This document shows positions 29,279-40,436 of a stretch of DNA of 64,000 nt, piece after piece (position 1 is the first letter of the stretch; each line of letters begins with the position of its first letter). The notes under the pieces are model-generated. The model was not told the origin of the DNA. It worked only from the letters and a program-made list of their open reading frames with translations, and searched no databases. Position numbers and translations under genes: made by a program. This DNA comes from Candidatus Accumulibacter cognatus. Lineage in GTDB: Bacteria; Pseudomonadota; Gammaproteobacteria; Burkholderiales; Rhodocyclaceae. Location: NCBI GenBank assembly GCA_013414765.1, contig CP058708.1, positions 1,111,553 through 1,175,552 of the forward strand, given 5' to 3'.

Positions 29279-29725
29279 TCAATCGGCAAAGAGCTGAAGA
29301 ATGCCACTTGGGTTGGCAGCCCTGGAAAGGGCTTCGCGACAATTGCGATCGGAAAAGTGCTGTGCCAGTTCAGAGAGGATTTGCAGGTGTTGCTCGGTCG
29401 CAACTTCCGGGACAAGCAGGACGAACAGCAGCGAGACCGGCTTGCCGTCGGGAGAATCAAATGGTACCGGCGCAGCAAGTCGCAGGAAGGCGCCCGTGGC
29501 ATCTTTCAATCCCTTGATCCTGCCATGTGGAATCGCTACTCCCTGACCGAGACCAGTCGAGCCGAGCTTCTCACGTGCAAACAGACTGTCGAACACCGTG
29601 CTGCGGGCGATGCCGAGATAATTCTCGAAAAGAAGCCCTACGTGTTCAAAGACGCGTTTCTTGCTGCTCGCGTCGAGATCAAGAATGATGTTTTCAAGGG
29701 GTAGTAGTTGGGTGATCTGGCTCAT
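29279..29725 (-). CDS. ptsN: Nitrogen-regulatory PTS protein EIIA-Ntr
   Basis: 148 residues. A single EIIA fructose/mannitol-type domain; phosphoacceptor His67 in GVAIPHGRIKGL. It receives phosphate from NPr/HPr and regulates potassium, nitrogen and carbon functions rather than transporting sugar. Downstream of rpoN-hpf and coupled to hprK (2-base gap). Confidence 0.95.
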   Translation of the reverse strand: MSQITQLLPLENIILDLDASSKKRVFEHVGLLFENYLGIARSTVFDSLFAREKLGSTGLGQGVAIPHGRIKGLKDATGAFLRLAAPVPFDSPDGKPVSLLFVLLVPEVATEQHLQILSELAQHFSDRNCREALSRAANPSGILQLFAD

Positions 29726-29776
29726 ACGACAAAAACCCGAAAAAGCGGACTTGGATTAAATTAATCAAGAGAGGAG

Positions 29777-29814
29777 GCGCACGGACCAGCGGGTTTACCG
29801 CCTGGTCCATGCGC
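29777..29814 (-). other. Long hairpin between hpf and ptsN
   Basis: GCGCATGGACCA and TGGTCCGTGCGC form the outer stem (one G-T wobble), continued by GCGG/CCGC after one bulged base, with a 5-base loop. No T run follows in either direction, so it is not a classical terminator. It lies about 50 bases upstream of the ptsN start and could protect the rpoN-hpf mRNA end or attenuate ptsN-hprK. Confidence 0.55.
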
Positions 29815-29828
29815 AGACTACCCTCACA

Positions 29829-30155
29829 TCACTCGGCAACGATATGGTCTGTAATCTTGTTTCCGCGATGGTGGTCCTGTAACTTCTGCTTGTACTTCTG
29901 AACCTGACGCTCCAGCTTATCAACCAGACCATCCACTGCCGCATAAAGGTCTTCGTCTACGGACTCCACATAGACATCCTTGCCAGCGAGATGGACTGTC
30001 ACTTCGGCCTTCTGGTTCAGTTTGTCCACCGACAGAATCACGTTTACGTCTATCAGGTTATCAAAATGACGAATGATTCGTTCGAGCTTGCCGGTGACAT
30101 AATCGCGTAGGGCCGGGGTGATCTCGAGACGGTGTCCACTGACTTGCAGATTCAT
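29829..30155 (-). CDS. hpf: Ribosome hibernation promoting factor
   Basis: 108 residues from ATG 30155, with AAGGAG about 7 bases upstream; the open frame runs further up only through rpoN sequence. A short HPF/YfiA domain without the C-terminal extension of long [64 protein letters not shown]. It binds the 30S decoding region and promotes 100S dimers in stationary phase. 16 bases after rpoN. Confidence 0.95.
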   Translation of the reverse strand: MNLQVSGHRLEITPALRDYVTGKLERIIRHFDNLIDVNVILSVDKLNQKAEVTVHLAGKDVYVESVDEDLYAAVDGLVDKLERQVQKYKQKLQDHHRGNKITDHIVAE

Positions 30156-30171
30156 GATGTGACTCCTTCTT

Positions 30172-31593
30172 CTAAATGGACTTGCGTAAATTGACCGGCG
30201 GGATACTGAGCGCTTCACGGTATTTTGCAATTGTTCGCCGTGCCACGACAATGCCCTGCTGACCAAGAACCTCGGATATCTGGCTATCCGAGAGAGGCTT
30301 GTTAGGCTCTTCAGCGCTGATCATTTGCTTGATCAATGCGCGAATGGCCGTTGCCGAACAGGCCCCGCCAGCTTCCGTGCTGACGTGGCTGCCAAAAAAA
30401 TATTTCAGTTCAAAAATCCCGCGCGGGGTCGCCATGTACTTCTGAGTCGTCACCCGAGATATGGTTGATTCATGCAGCCCCAGGGCTTCGGCAATCTCGC
30501 GCAGGACCAGTGGCCGCATCGCGACCTCTCCGTGATCGAGAAACTGGCGCTGACGTTCCACAATAGCCTGCGCCACACGCAGTATCGTGTCAAACCGTTG
30601 CTGTACGTTCCTGATCAGCCAGCGAGCTTCCTGGAGTTGCCCGGCGAGGCCCGATCCACGCTGTCTGGATAGAATCTGTGCGTAGAGACTGTTGATCCGC
30701 AGTCGCGGGAAGGCGTCGGCATTGACATTGACCGACCACTGTCCGCGGACTTTTCGAACTACCACATCAGGGGTGATGTAACGGGTTTCAGGACAGGCGT
30801 ATGCGGCTCCAGGCCGTGGATTCAGGCTGCAGATCAGTAAATGTGCAGCGCGCAGGGCATCGTCCTCACAACCCACCAGCTTTTTGAGCTTTGGGAAATC
30901 ATGGCTGGCCAGCAGTTCCAGATGTTCGCGCACGATCTCCTGTGCCAGAGTACAGGTGTCATCAACCGGCAGCGCCTCGAGTTGCAGCAGCAGGCACTCC
31001 TGCGCGCTGCGCGCGCCGACGCCGGTCGGATCAAAGCACTGCAGATGATTGAGCGCGATCCGCAACTCTTCCGGTGCAATCTCCAGTTCGACGGGCATGA
31101 CTTCAACCAGTTCATCGAGCGACTGGGTCAGGTAACCGTCATCGTCCAGTGCTTCCACCAGGCAGCGAACCAGAACGCTGTCACGATCGGAGATCTTCAT
31201 CAGACCAAGCTGCCACAACAAGTGCTCGCGCAGCGAGACCGTGCTTGCCTGGATGTCCTGATAATCGCCTTCGCCGTCTTCGTCATCGAAGGAACCGGAG
31301 GCACCAAAGGAAGCAGGATGATCGTCCAGCCAGCCTTCGTCTTCAGCAGATGGGCGCTCAGCTGGCGTGTCGCCCCCCTCTGTTCCCGGAAAAACGCCCT
31401 CTCCACTTTCGCCATGCGCCGCAGCAAGCGTAGGGTACTCCTCTGCCCGTTCGAGCAGCGGGTTATCAAGCAGGTACTTTTCCAGTTCGTGTTCGAGTTC
31501 GATCGTCGACAACTGCAGCAATCGGATCGATTGCTGCAGTTGCGGGGTCAACGCAAGATGCTGCGAAAGCCTGAGCTGGAGGGATGGTTTCAT
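30172..31593 (-). CDS. rpoN: RNA polymerase sigma-54 factor
   Basis: 473 residues from ATG 31593 ([20 protein letters not shown]). Region I is Gln/Leu-rich ([20 protein letters not shown]), then an acidic region II, the core-binding domain, an HTH ([20 protein letters not shown]) and the RpoN box [10 protein letters not shown] near the C-terminus. It directs transcription from -24/-12 promoters with AAA+ activators. Follows lptB by 80 bases. Confidence 0.97.
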   Translation of the reverse strand: MKPSLQLRLSQHLALTPQLQQSIRLLQLSTIELEHELEKYLLDNPLLERAEEYPTLAAAHGESGEGVFPGTEGGDTPAERPSAEDEGWLDDHPASFGASGSFDDEDGEGDYQDIQASTVSLREHLLWQLGLMKISDRDSVLVRCLVEALDDDGYLTQSLDELVEVMPVELEIAPEELRIALNHLQCFDPTGVGARSAQECLLLQLEALPVDDTCTLAQEIVREHLELLASHDFPKLKKLVGCEDDALRAAHLLICSLNPRPGAAYACPETRYITPDVVVRKVRGQWSVNVNADAFPRLRINSLYAQILSRQRGSGLAGQLQEARWLIRNVQQRFDTILRVAQAIVERQRQFLDHGEVAMRPLVLREIAEALGLHESTISRVTTQKYMATPRGIFELKYFFGSHVSTEAGGACSATAIRALIKQMISAEEPNKPLSDSQISEVLGQQGIVVARRTIAKYREALSIPPVNLRKSI

Positions 31594-31673
31594 ATACGGA
31601 ACCGGGTAAGCCACCGCATTGGCAAGGAAGTTGCCCGTCTGGTTCTCGAATTATGGCTGAAGGGTCGTCGGGT

Positions 31674-32408
31674 TCAGAGGCGAAAATTCTCACCCAAGTA
31701 CACCTTTCGAACATTTTCATTATAAATGATTTCTTCCGGCCGGCCAGCGGCGAGGACACTCCCTTCGTTGATGATGTACGCGTGGTCACAGATGCCCAGT
31801 GTTTCGCGAACGTTGTGGTCAGTAATCAGCACCCCGATCCCCCGTTCCTTGAGAAAGCGGATGATCTTCTGGATGTCGAGCACAGCGATCGGGTCGACAC
31901 CGGCGAAGGGTTCGTCGAGCAGAATGAAACGTGGACCACTGGCCAAGGCACGTGCGATTTCAACTCGCCTCCGTTCCCCTCCGGACAGGGAAGTCGCAGG
32001 GCTGGCGTGCAAGTGGCTGATGTGCAACTCTTCAAGCAGATCATCCGTACGGCCTGCAATTTCATCTGCCGACAACTTTTGTAATTCGAGCACAGCTCTG
32101 ATGTTCTCGCTGACCGTCAGCTTGCGAAAAACGGAAGCTTCCTGCGGAAGGTAAGAAACCCCCAGGCGGGCGCGCTTGTGTATCGGCAAGTGAGTCAGCT
32201 CTTCGCCGTCGAGATGAACGTCGCCGCCATCACAGGCGACAAGGCCAACCACCATGTAGAAACATGTCGTCTTGCCCGCACCGTTCGGACCGAGCAACCC
32301 GACCACCTCTCCGCTGACCACGTGGAAGGAAACATCATAGACCACCGTACGGGACTTGTAGCGCTTGTGAAGGTGATGGGTTGACAGTGTGCTTTGCTGG
32401 TCTGACAT
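31674..32408 (-). CDS. lptB: LPS export ABC transporter ATP-binding protein LptB
   Basis: 244 residues. Walker A GPNGAGKT (40-47), Q-loop [13 protein letters not shown], signature LSGGERRR, Walker [14 protein letters not shown] and His switch [10 protein letters not shown]. With LptFG it extracts LPS from the inner membrane. In most proteobacteria lptC-lptA precede it; here recX is directly upstream (3-base gap), so lptA and lptC must be elsewhere or missing from this locus. rpoN follows as usual. Confidence 0.95.
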   Translation of the reverse strand: MSDQQSTLSTHHLHKRYKSRTVVYDVSFHVVSGEVVGLLGPNGAGKTTCFYMVVGLVACDGGDVHLDGEELTHLPIHKRARLGVSYLPQEASVFRKLTVSENIRAVLELQKLSADEIAGRTDDLLEELHISHLHASPATSLSGGERRRVEIARALASGPRFILLDEPFAGVDPIAVLDIQKIIRFLKERGIGVLITDHNVRETLGICDHAYIINEGSVLAAGRPEEIIYNENVRKVYLGENFRL

Positions 32409-32411
32409 GGC

Positions 32412-32864
32412 TCAATCGTCTTCAAGAGTGGCGCTGCTGCTCAGCAAACGCCGAATGGTCTCACCCGAAAATCCCCGCCCGGCCAGGAAGCGAATTTTCC
32501 GAGCTTGCTCGGCAACATCACCAACATCAGCCAAGCTGCCAAAGCGCCGCTGCCAGACCCGGCGCGCGCGCGTCAATTCGTCTTCTCCAGCGGCCAGTGT
32601 CGCGCTTACCAGTTCGGCAGCCACTCCTTTGGAACGGAGTTCGTACGCCAGACGCGCGTCACCCAGGCGCGGCGCTCGCGAATTGCGCCGCGCTTCCGCG
32701 TAACGTTGATCGGAAAGCAGATACCTGCTCGTCAGATCATCGAGCAGGGCTTCCAGCTGCTCCGACGATTCAGCAAAGGGCGAAATCTTGTGTGATAGTT
32801 CCTGACGTGTGTATTCACGGCGGGCGAGCAAGCGCAGAGCACGTTCGCGCAAAGCGTCCTGCAT
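32412..32864 (-). CDS. recX: Recombination regulatory protein RecX
   Basis: 150 residues built of three-helix repeats: RALRLLARREYTRQELSHKI, LLDDLTSRYLLSDQRYAEA and ELRSKGVAAELVSATLA. RecX binds RecA filaments and limits RecA activity. It starts 10 bases after recA, the usual arrangement, and ends 3 bases before lptB. Confidence 0.94.
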   Translation of the reverse strand: MQDALRERALRLLARREYTRQELSHKISPFAESSEQLEALLDDLTSRYLLSDQRYAEARRNSRAPRLGDARLAYELRSKGVAAELVSATLAAGEDELTRARRVWQRRFGSLADVGDVAEQARKIRFLAGRGFSGETIRRLLSSSATLEDD

Positions 32865-32874
32865 CGTCGGTCAC

Positions 32875-33891
<1,017 letters not shown>

Positions 33892-33994
33892 TGTTGCCTG
33901 TCCTTTTTCTTGAATGAGAGGAATTATCCCACGTTCGACCGCGCAGATCATGTCCACATCCGCGCCACCACAAATAATGTAATCATATACATTC

Positions 33995-34010
33995 ATGTGA
34001 AAATGGACAG
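33995..34010 (-). promoter_or_regulatory. LexA (SOS) box candidate upstream of recA
   Basis: On the minus strand CTGT-N8-ACAT, differing from the proteobacterial CTGT-N8-ACAG consensus at the last base, with flanking TA and AT. A -10-like TATGAT follows 17 bases after CTGTCC, so the box would overlap the recA promoter. Confidence 0.5.
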
Positions 34011-34037
34011 TATACGCAACCATTTCGCCTGCGGGCA

Positions 34038-35807
34038 TCAGTTCTGGCGTGCGAGGCGGTTCTCTAGAAGGTCGATCAGAAACAGCAATTCACGCGCGGT
34101 ACCCAGAGGAAAGCCTCTGCGCTCGCCATCGCGGTTGTCGCGCAAGAGTCTGTGCAGATAGGCCAGGCAATCGGGAGAACCCCAGGTACGTGTCACCATG
34201 ACCTTGATATGTGGCAATTGCCCTACCCTGGGGAGGCGCACCAGCAGTTGTTCAATCGACCCCGACTGTTCATCGCTGGCAGCAAAGACCGGTTCAACGA
34301 GTTCTCCGGCGCTTTCCCAATCCGCTGCAGCGACATTGAAATGGCGTTTGAGCTGCAAACCGAGTGCTTCGAAGGCCTCACGCTGCTCGTTCTGCCGGTA
34401 AACCTCGAGCAGTTTCAACCAGGGAGTCACTGCGAGCGTCGGTTTTTGTTCGAGGAACTCTTCCAATACCTGTGCTGCGCCCGTGACACGTCCGAAGGAG
34501 ATCATGATCTCTGCAAGTTGCAGTACTGCAGTCACTTCATCATCGTCGCGTGTCACCAACCCGCTCGTAACACCGCCCGGAATCAGCAGGGCATCCCCCC
34601 TCGACTCGTCCTCGGCAACGGTTACCGGACGCTCTGCGATCTGAATGGGCTGGCGATTTCTGTCGACAGCTTCGCTGAAGTTTTCCGGCGGAAACGTCGA
34701 TTCGGCAATTTCCGACAGGCCGGATGCATTGCCGGAACGGCGGCGAAACAGCCAGGTCAAGCCGGCAATTAGCCCAAGCAGCAGCCCTGCCTCAAGCCAC
34801 CAATCCGTATTTTCAGTCACTGGCGCGACTGGCGGCGCTGCCATCCGGGTTGGTGTGGTGGCCGGCTGCACGGGCGAGCTGGCCGGTATTGCTGCTGCGA
34901 CGAGCGTCTGCTGCCTGCCCTGACCTAGGTTCTTCCTCTGCAGATCGTTGAGCGTCGCATCCAGCCTCCGCACCTGTTCCGCAACGGCCAGCTGCTGCTC
35001 AGCCTGCGTATGCAGAGCCGACAAGAGCTGGTACTCGATACGCAACATCGAGCGCTGACTCTCGGTCATCTTGTTCATTAATTGAACCGATGGTCTGGTA
35101 CTCAAACGCAAAGGCAGGTCGCCGGCGATCCCGGACGGATGGCGGTCGGTGCCGCCGGAAAGGAGGAGGCGATCGATTGCGCCAGAACCAGGGGATGCTT
35201 TCCGGGGCAGAGGTCTTTCCGGTCGAAAGCTGTATGGCGTATCGCCTGCAGCGCCTGCTCCGGGAGTCGCGACCGGACGCACGGCTGGCAACACTTGCCG
35301 GGTGTCACCGAACTGCAAGCCTGTTACCGGCCGCGAACGGGAAACCTGCTCCGGCTCGGGGACCGCTGCCGCACGAATGGCGGGCAGGTCCACCGCAGGT
35401 TTCCTGGCCAGAGGAGGATCGATCAGCAGCAGGTATTTGCGTACCACTTCGGCGCCACAACCGGCATGCACATTGACCTGAAGTACCGGTTCGTTGATGA
35501 CTTGGTCGGAAACAATATACAAACGCAGCCCAGCGCCACGCTGCTCAATGGAAACGCGACCGCGCGTCAGCAGCGCTACCCCCACATTCTCGTCGGTCTG
35601 GCCCCGCTGTCCAAGGTGGAAACATTCTGCCAGCGGTTGATTTGCGGCAGATACATCAAGAAGGGGTACCTCGGCTTCGAAGTGCGACCCCAGGCCTGAC
35701 AGCACGGTCATCTTGCCGAGAACCACTGCCTCGGCCATCCCGACGGAACACAGCAGGATCGGCAATAGCCAGAGTAATCGCCATAACCGAAAAAAAGGTG
35801 AGTTCAT
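34038..35807 (-). CDS. FimV-like envelope protein
   Basis: 589 residues from ATG 35807. An N-terminal signal peptide ([20 protein letters not shown]) precedes a FimV-type N-terminal domain: [34 protein letters not shown] and YLLLIDPP. A Pro/Ala-rich linker, a coiled-coil segment (about residues 255-305), one membrane segment ([20 protein letters not shown]) and C-terminal TPR-like helices ([20 protein letters not shown]) follow. No LysM motif is seen. FimV-like proteins organise poles and type IV pili; the exact role here is uncertain. It lies upstream of recA on the same strand. Confidence 0.78.
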   Translation of the reverse strand: MNSPFFRLWRLLWLLPILLCSVGMAEAVVLGKMTVLSGLGSHFEAEVPLLDVSAANQPLAECFHLGQRGQTDENVGVALLTRGRVSIEQRGAGLRLYIVSDQVINEPVLQVNVHAGCGAEVVRKYLLLIDPPLARKPAVDLPAIRAAAVPEPEQVSRSRPVTGLQFGDTRQVLPAVRPVATPGAGAAGDTPYSFRPERPLPRKASPGSGAIDRLLLSGGTDRHPSGIAGDLPLRLSTRPSVQLMNKMTESQRSMLRIEYQLLSALHTQAEQQLAVAEQVRRLDATLNDLQRKNLGQGRQQTLVAAAIPASSPVQPATTPTRMAAPPVAPVTENTDWWLEAGLLLGLIAGLTWLFRRRSGNASGLSEIAESTFPPENFSEAVDRNRQPIQIAERPVTVAEDESRGDALLIPGGVTSGLVTRDDDEVTAVLQLAEIMISFGRVTGAAQVLEEFLEQKPTLAVTPWLKLLEVYRQNEQREAFEALGLQLKRHFNVAAADWESAGELVEPVFAASDEQSGSIEQLLVRLPRVGQLPHIKVMVTRTWGSPDCLAYLHRLLRDNRDGERRGFPLGTARELLFLIDLLENRLARQN

Positions 35808-35942
35808 GATGACTGAGCACATTGGGCTTGTAAGGGGAAGGCTCATTCGAGTGAATCATCTTATTATATGGCGGAGTTGATTGGCCGAAATGACGGGTGG
35901 AATTACTGGTCCAGGCGAACCGGCAGACCGCTGTCGCGGCCG

Positions 35943-36452
35943 TCAGGCCAGACGGCTCCCGGCCTGTTCGAGGAGCACGGTCAGGGCATGCGCAACCGAC
36001 TGCGCCCGCACCGACTCGCGGCTGCCCTGAAAATGACGAGTGCATGATTCGACATATCCATCCGGTCCGACCCAGGCAAAGCAGACGGTACCGACTGGAC
36101 GACCCGGCCCCCCCCCGCCCGGACCTGCAACGCCCGTGATGGCCAGCGCCCAGTCGGCACGACTTCGCTGCAGGGTGCCCAGGGCCATCGCCATGGCAGT
36201 TGCTTCGCTGACTGCGCCGTGTGCAGCGAGAGTGTCTGCGGTGACACCGAGAAGCTCGATCTTGGCGTCATTGGAATAGGTAATGAAACCTCGTTCGAAC
36301 CAAGCAGAACTCCCGGCAACCGCGGTCAGACACTGCCCCAGCCAGCCGCCAGTACAGGATTCGGCCGTCGCCAGGCGCTCGCCATTCGCCAGCAGAAACT
36401 GACCGACTGCGGCGGCCAATGCTTCCAGGGAGGCTTGATCGTGCTGGCTCAC
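35943..36452 (-). CDS. pncC: Nicotinamide-nucleotide amidohydrolase (CinA C-terminal family)
   Basis: 169 residues, the stand-alone CinA C-terminal domain. Signatures: LATAESCTGGWLGQCLTAV with the nucleophile Ser, FERGFITYSNDAKIELLGV, HGAVSEATAMAMA and ITGVAGPGGG. It converts NMN to nicotinate mononucleotide in NAD recycling. Overlaps pgpA by 4 bases (ATGA) and is the last gene of the ribBA operon. Confidence 0.93.
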   Translation of the reverse strand: MSQHDQASLEALAAAVGQFLLANGERLATAESCTGGWLGQCLTAVAGSSAWFERGFITYSNDAKIELLGVTADTLAAHGAVSEATAMAMALGTLQRSRADWALAITGVAGPGGGGPGRPVGTVCFAWVGPDGYVESCTRHFQGSRESVRAQSVAHALTVLLEQAGSRLA

Positions 36453-36955
36453 GTCAATACGAAGCGCAGGATGGCCAGAACCAGCAATGTATGTCCCGCG
36501 GCCATCAGGTCGTCACACATGACGCCGAAACCATTCTTGACCTTCTCGTCGAAGTAGCGTGCCGGTGGTAGCTTGACGATATCAAAAAACCGGAACAGGC
36601 AAAAGGCGCTTGCCTGCCATAGCCAGTGCGCCGGACAGAACAGGAGCACCAGCCAGAAGGGAACGATTTCGTCCCAGACGATACTGCCGTGATCGATGAC
36701 CCCGAGATCGACGCCGGTCTTGTGGACCGCCAGGATGCCGCCGAGGAAACAGAGCAGGAGGAACCCGAGCAGTTCGAAGTCGCTCATCGACGAACGTAAC
36801 CAGGGGAATGTAAGCCAAGCGAAAAGGGTGCCTACCGTTCCCGGCGCCCGTGGCGACAGGCCGCTGCCAAAACCACAGGCAACCAAATGCGCGGGATGCA
36901 CCAGCAGGAATTGAAGTGAAGGCGGACTAGCCAAAGTGATCGTATCCCTTTTCAT
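36449..36955 (-). CDS. pgpA: Phosphatidylglycerophosphatase A
   Basis: 168 residues with membrane segments at about 55-85 and 100-130. CGFGSGLSPRAPGTVGTLFA is the family signature, followed by DHGSIVWDEIVPFW with acidic residues and FFDIVKLPPARYFDEKVKNG. It dephosphorylates phosphatidylglycerophosphate to phosphatidylglycerol at the inner membrane. The start overlaps the thiL end by 29 bases, an unusually long but plausible overlap because no later ATG suits the family. Confidence 0.94.
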   Translation of the reverse strand: MKRDTITLASPPSLQFLLVHPAHLVACGFGSGLSPRAPGTVGTLFAWLTFPWLRSSMSDFELLGFLLLCFLGGILAVHKTGVDLGVIDHGSIVWDEIVPFWLVLLFCPAHWLWQASAFCLFRFFDIVKLPPARYFDEKVKNGFGVMCDDLMAAGHTLLVLAILRFVLT

Positions 36956-37886
36956 TGATCGGTACCACCCGTCCCTGGTCGTCGAGCAGCGTCAGCTGAC
37001 CGGGGGCAGCGCCGACGACCAGGCCACAACGCCAGAGCGGCAAGGCCAGATGGTCGGCGAGTGCGGTGATCTCGGCACGCTTTTCGGGTGCAGCGGAGAA
37101 TACCAGTTCGTAATCATCGCCGCCGGCAAGCTGGCATTGGCGGGCCAGCACGGGGTCTGCTGTCGTCGGCAACGGCGGTAGTTGCGCCACAAAAAGTTCG
37201 GCGGCGACCGCCGACCCTTGGAGGATGTGGCCAAGGTCAGCGAGCAGCCCATCGGAGACATCGATGGCGGCATGCGCCAGGCCACGCCGGCGTAGCTCAA
37301 GTCCCAGTTCGACGCGCGCCAGCGGCCGCTGCAGGGCAGCCAGACAGGGTTTGAGCAGTGGCTCGGCAAGCACGGTTCGCCCCTGCAGGTGTGCCAGACC
37401 CAGGGCCGCGAGACCGGGTTGCCCGGACACCCAGAGGTCATCGTCGAGCAATGCCTGGTCACGACGTAAGGCCATGCCGATGGGAACCTCCCCGATGGCC
37501 GTAAGGCAGAAAGCGAGCGGGCCACGTGTCGTATCACCACCAATGATATCGACGCCGTAGTAACTGGCGCAGGCAAAGAGCCCGTCGGTAAAGGCGGCGA
37601 TCCATGGCTCGCTCACTTCCGGCAGACTACCGGCAAGCAAGGCCCAGCGTGGCCTGGCCCCCATTGCGGCGAGATCGGAGAGATTGACTGCCAAAGTTTT
37701 CCAGCCAAGCTGGCAGGGATCCGTATCCGGCAGAAAATGTGTGCCGGCGATCAGCATGTCAGTGGTGATCGCCAACTGCATTCCCAGCGCGGGAGCAATC
37801 AGCGCACAGTCGTCACCAGGACCGAGGATTGCCTGCGGCGTCGGACGCACGAAATGATTGCGGATCAGTTCAAATTCACTGGTCAT
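36927..37886 (-). CDS. thiL: Thiamine-monophosphate kinase
   Basis: 319 residues from ATG 37886 (MTSEFELIRNHF), the typical start. It phosphorylates thiamine monophosphate to the diphosphate cofactor. Signatures: GPGDDCALIAP, TTDMLIAGTHFLP, VNLSDLAAMGARPRWAL, GGDTTRGPLAFCLTAIGEVP, DVSDGLLADLGHI and AGGDDYELVFSAAP. Downstream of nusB as in most proteobacteria. Confidence 0.96.
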   Translation of the reverse strand: MTSEFELIRNHFVRPTPQAILGPGDDCALIAPALGMQLAITTDMLIAGTHFLPDTDPCQLGWKTLAVNLSDLAAMGARPRWALLAGSLPEVSEPWIAAFTDGLFACASYYGVDIIGGDTTRGPLAFCLTAIGEVPIGMALRRDQALLDDDLWVSGQPGLAALGLAHLQGRTVLAEPLLKPCLAALQRPLARVELGLELRRRGLAHAAIDVSDGLLADLGHILQGSAVAAELFVAQLPPLPTTADPVLARQCQLAGGDDYELVFSAAPEKRAEITALADHLALPLWRCGLVVGAAPGQLTLLDDQGRVVPINEKGYDHFG

Positions 37887-37927
37887 TGCCGCTTCCGAGC
37901 CTGACATTCAGTACCGCAACGCGCCAC

Positions 37928-38425
37928 TTAACGGCCCTTGACACGCCCCCCCCGCTTGGCTTCTACCTCGGCCGGACGCAAGCCGGTAGCGAGTCTGTCG
38001 AGAACGCCGTTCACGTACTTGTGCCCGTCGGTTCCACCGTAACCCTTGGCCAACTCGATCGACTCGTTGATAATCACCCGATACGGCGTTTGCGGGTAAT
38101 TGCTCAACTCGAAAGCCCCCGCCAGCAGAACGCAGGCTTCGATCGGTGAGAGGTCGTTGAAGGGACGATCGAGATAAGCTTGCAGTTTTGCCTCAAGAAT
38201 CTGACGCTGCGCGAGTACGCCACGCAGCAGTCCGACGAAGAATTCCCGGTCGGCCTTGTCGAAATCATCGATATCACGCAGATGCGCCTCAATTGCAGCT
38301 TCGTCGTTACCGCTTACCCGCCACTGATAGAGTCCCTGCAGGACGAATTCGCGAGCCCGGCGGCGCGGCGACCTGAGCACAGCCGCTTTGCCGGCTGACG
38401 TTGCTGGCGACTGCTCGGCCATCAT
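37928..38425 (-). CDS. nusB: Transcription antitermination factor NusB
   Basis: 165 residues; the first 20 are a variable Ala/Ser-rich tail. The all-helical core has [19 protein letters not shown] (RNA/NusE-binding) and [11 protein letters not shown]-like [20 protein letters not shown] with [15 protein letters not shown]. With NusE it binds boxA in rRNA leaders. The start overlaps the ribH end (ATGA). Confidence 0.95.
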   Translation of the reverse strand: MMAEQSPATSAGKAAVLRSPRRRAREFVLQGLYQWRVSGNDEAAIEAHLRDIDDFDKADREFFVGLLRGVLAQRQILEAKLQAYLDRPFNDLSPIEACVLLAGAFELSNYPQTPYRVIINESIELAKGYGGTDGHKYVNGVLDRLATGLRPAEVEAKRGGRVKGR

Positions 38426-38937
38426 GAGGGCTCCCTGAGTGTGCGCAGCAGATTGGCCATCTCGACGGCTGCCTGTGCGCAGTCAACCCCCTTCTGCTGC
38501 ATGCGGGCGAGCGCCTGATCGTCGTCTTCACACGTCAGAATTCCGTTGGCGATCGGGATGCCGCTCTTCAGCTGCACTTCCATCAGTGCCCGGCAGGAAT
38601 CATTGGAGACGATCTCGAAATGGTAGGTTTCTCCACGAATCACCGCACCCAGCGCGATCAGGGCCTGGAAACGACCGCTGTCTGCCATGCCCTGCAAGGC
38701 CAGAGGAAGTTCCAGAGCGCCCGGAACGGTAGCGATGCGGACGCGGCTCTCAGCGACCCCAAGGCGCTTCAGTTCGCTGGTACAGGCACTGAGCAGGCCT
38801 TCGCCGATGTCCTGGTTAAAGCGGCTCATGACCACGCCAATCGCAAGTCCGTCGCCCTTGAGCGAAGCATCGTACTCGTAAATGCCTTCGTAACGTGCCA
38901 TGGAAGGAGTGTCTGCAAGTTTTTTCGGGGTGCCCAT
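38422..38937 (-). CDS. ribH: 6,7-dimethyl-8-ribityllumazine synthase
   Basis: 171 residues. It condenses the ribBA product dihydroxybutanone phosphate with the pyrimidine intermediate to give lumazine. Visible: [54 protein letters not shown] with the catalytic His, and [18 protein letters not shown]. The ATG overlaps the ribBA stop as TAATG; MARYEG, 12 codons later, is an alternative start without a visible RBS. Confidence 0.95.
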   Translation of the reverse strand: MGTPKKLADTPSMARYEGIYEYDASLKGDGLAIGVVMSRFNQDIGEGLLSACTSELKRLGVAESRVRIATVPGALELPLALQGMADSGRFQALIALGAVIRGETYHFEIVSNDSCRALMEVQLKSGIPIANGILTCEDDDQALARMQQKGVDCAQAAVEMANLLRTLREPS

Positions 38938-40070
38938 TAGAGTCTTTCAAGGTCGGATGGCGTGGCGATGTAGCCTGTCACTTCGAGGTCAAAGCCGGTC
39001 ATGCTTGGCATCCGGCGCGGGCTCGATAGAAGTTTCATCTTGCCGACACCGAGATCGCGCAGGATCTGCGCGCCAATACCGTAGATACGGGGGTCCCAGC
39101 GTGTCGCCGTAGGTATGCCGGAGATCGGTTCACGGAGTAGCGCGAGCAGATCCTGGCCGCTTTCGGGACGGTGCAGCAGCACGATCACGCCAGCTTCCAC
39201 CCGCGCCAGCGCGGCCTGCGCAACGTGCAGTGAAAAAGTATGCCGACCGCCACTTGGATCGAGGAAATCCACCACTGACAACGGTTCGTGGACGCGCACC
39301 AGAGTCTCCTTGTCGGGACGGATTTCGCCCTTGGTCAGAGCCAGGTGCACTTCGTTCGAGGTGCAGTCGGTATAGGCGTGCAGGGTGAACTCGCCGTGCA
39401 CAGACTGTACCTGTTTGGAAAGGGTGCGCTCGATCAGCGTCTCATGTCGGCTCCGGTAATGAATCAGATCGGCGATAGTCCCGATCTTCAGAGCATGCGC
39501 ACGGGCAAACTCGACGAGGTCGTCGAGGCGAGCCATGCTGCCATCTTCCTTAAGGATTTCGCAGATCACCGCCGCCGGTTCGAGCCCGGCCAACAGCGCC
39601 AGATCGCAGCCGGCTTCGGTGTGGCCGGCGCGCACCAGGACCCCCCCGGGGCGAGCCATGATCGGAAAGACATGGCCTGGCTGCACGATCTCGTCGGGTC
39701 GCGCGTTGCGGGACACCGCGGTGGCGATGGTCAGTGCGCGGTCGTGTGCCGAAATACCGGTAGTCACGCCTTCGGCCGCTTCGATCGAAACCGTGAATGC
39801 CGTACTGAAAGGGCTCCTGTTGTCGCGCGCCATCGGCGCCAAGCCCAATTGCCGGCAGCGCGCCTCGGTCAGCGTCAGGCAGATCAGGCCACGACCATAG
39901 CGGGCCATGAAGTTGATCGCCTCGGGTGTGACATGCTCGGCAGCCAGCACGAGGTCGCCCTCGTTTTCCCGATCCTCCTCGTCCACCAGAACCACCATAC
40001 GCCCGGCGCGCATGTCGACGATGATCTCATCGATCGGTGAAATGTCCGCAGAAGTGCTTTGTGGTGCCAT
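38937..40070 (-). CDS. ribBA: Dihydroxybutanone-phosphate synthase with degenerate GTP cyclohydrolase II domain (RibBX type)
   Basis: 377 residues from ATG 40070, with GGAGGT just upstream. The RibB half (residues 1-210) is intact: [47 protein letters not shown] and [16 protein letters not shown]. The RibA half is degenerate: the place of the three zinc cysteines (C-x10-C-x-C after VRVH) reads [18 protein letters not shown] without cysteine, although [20 protein letters not shown] is kept. So it probably lacks GTP cyclohydrolase II activity and a separate ribA is expected elsewhere. First gene of ribBA-ribH-nusB-thiL-pgpA-pncC. Confidence 0.93.
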   Translation of the reverse strand: MAPQSTSADISPIDEIIVDMRAGRMVVLVDEEDRENEGDLVLAAEHVTPEAINFMARYGRGLICLTLTEARCRQLGLAPMARDNRSPFSTAFTVSIEAAEGVTTGISAHDRALTIATAVSRNARPDEIVQPGHVFPIMARPGGVLVRAGHTEAGCDLALLAGLEPAAVICEILKEDGSMARLDDLVEFARAHALKIGTIADLIHYRSRHETLIERTLSKQVQSVHGEFTLHAYTDCTSNEVHLALTKGEIRPDKETLVRVHEPLSVVDFLDPSGGRHTFSLHVAQAALARVEAGVIVLLHRPESGQDLLALLREPISGIPTATRWDPRIYGIGAQILRDLGVGKMKLLSSPRRMPSMTGFDLEVTGYIATPSDLERL

Positions 40071-40436
40071 TGATACCTCCGCTGCCCGCACTCATACCTC
40101 GAGCCGGAAAACAGTGTGTGGTCCAGGATTGGTTGCCCATCCTGAGGTGTTCACTGGGGTCGATTCGTGCCGATCCGATGGCTTCCGATGGGCGGATATT
40201 GTTTGCAAAGGAGGATTCTCTCAGTTTCCGGGCCTCACCGCCATGCGCAAATGTGGTTGTATTATTCATCCGTGCCTGCCGATTCATCGCCGATCGAGCT
40301 TTCAACTGCCTAGTTATTCGTTTTATCATGTTGATATGGATGGAGTTGCCGCATCGGCCAGTGCATGGAACAGCGGCCGAATGTGCATCGGCAGGTGCCG
40401 ATGTTTGTGGATGCCCATGATGAAGGGACCAGTTCA
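40071..40436. other. 366-bp divergent region between ribBA and the response regulator
   Basis: Promoters for both genes are expected. It is more AT-rich near 40250-40340. An inverted repeat CATCGGC/GCCGATG with an AGGT loop (40386-40403) lies about 35 bases before the response-regulator ATG, in its leader. I looked for an FMN riboswitch on the ribBA side and found none. No RNA gene is seen. Confidence 0.5.

Noticed and set aside
33892-34038. N-terminal extension of RecA by 49 codons
   Set aside because: The extension contains the promoter and LexA-like site, is not family sequence, and the ATG at 33891 has a good RBS and the standard N-terminus.
40071-40436. FMN riboswitch upstream of ribBA
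   Set aside because: On the minus strand only a short GGCGGTGAG-like piece resembles the RFN element; the other conserved boxes are missing.
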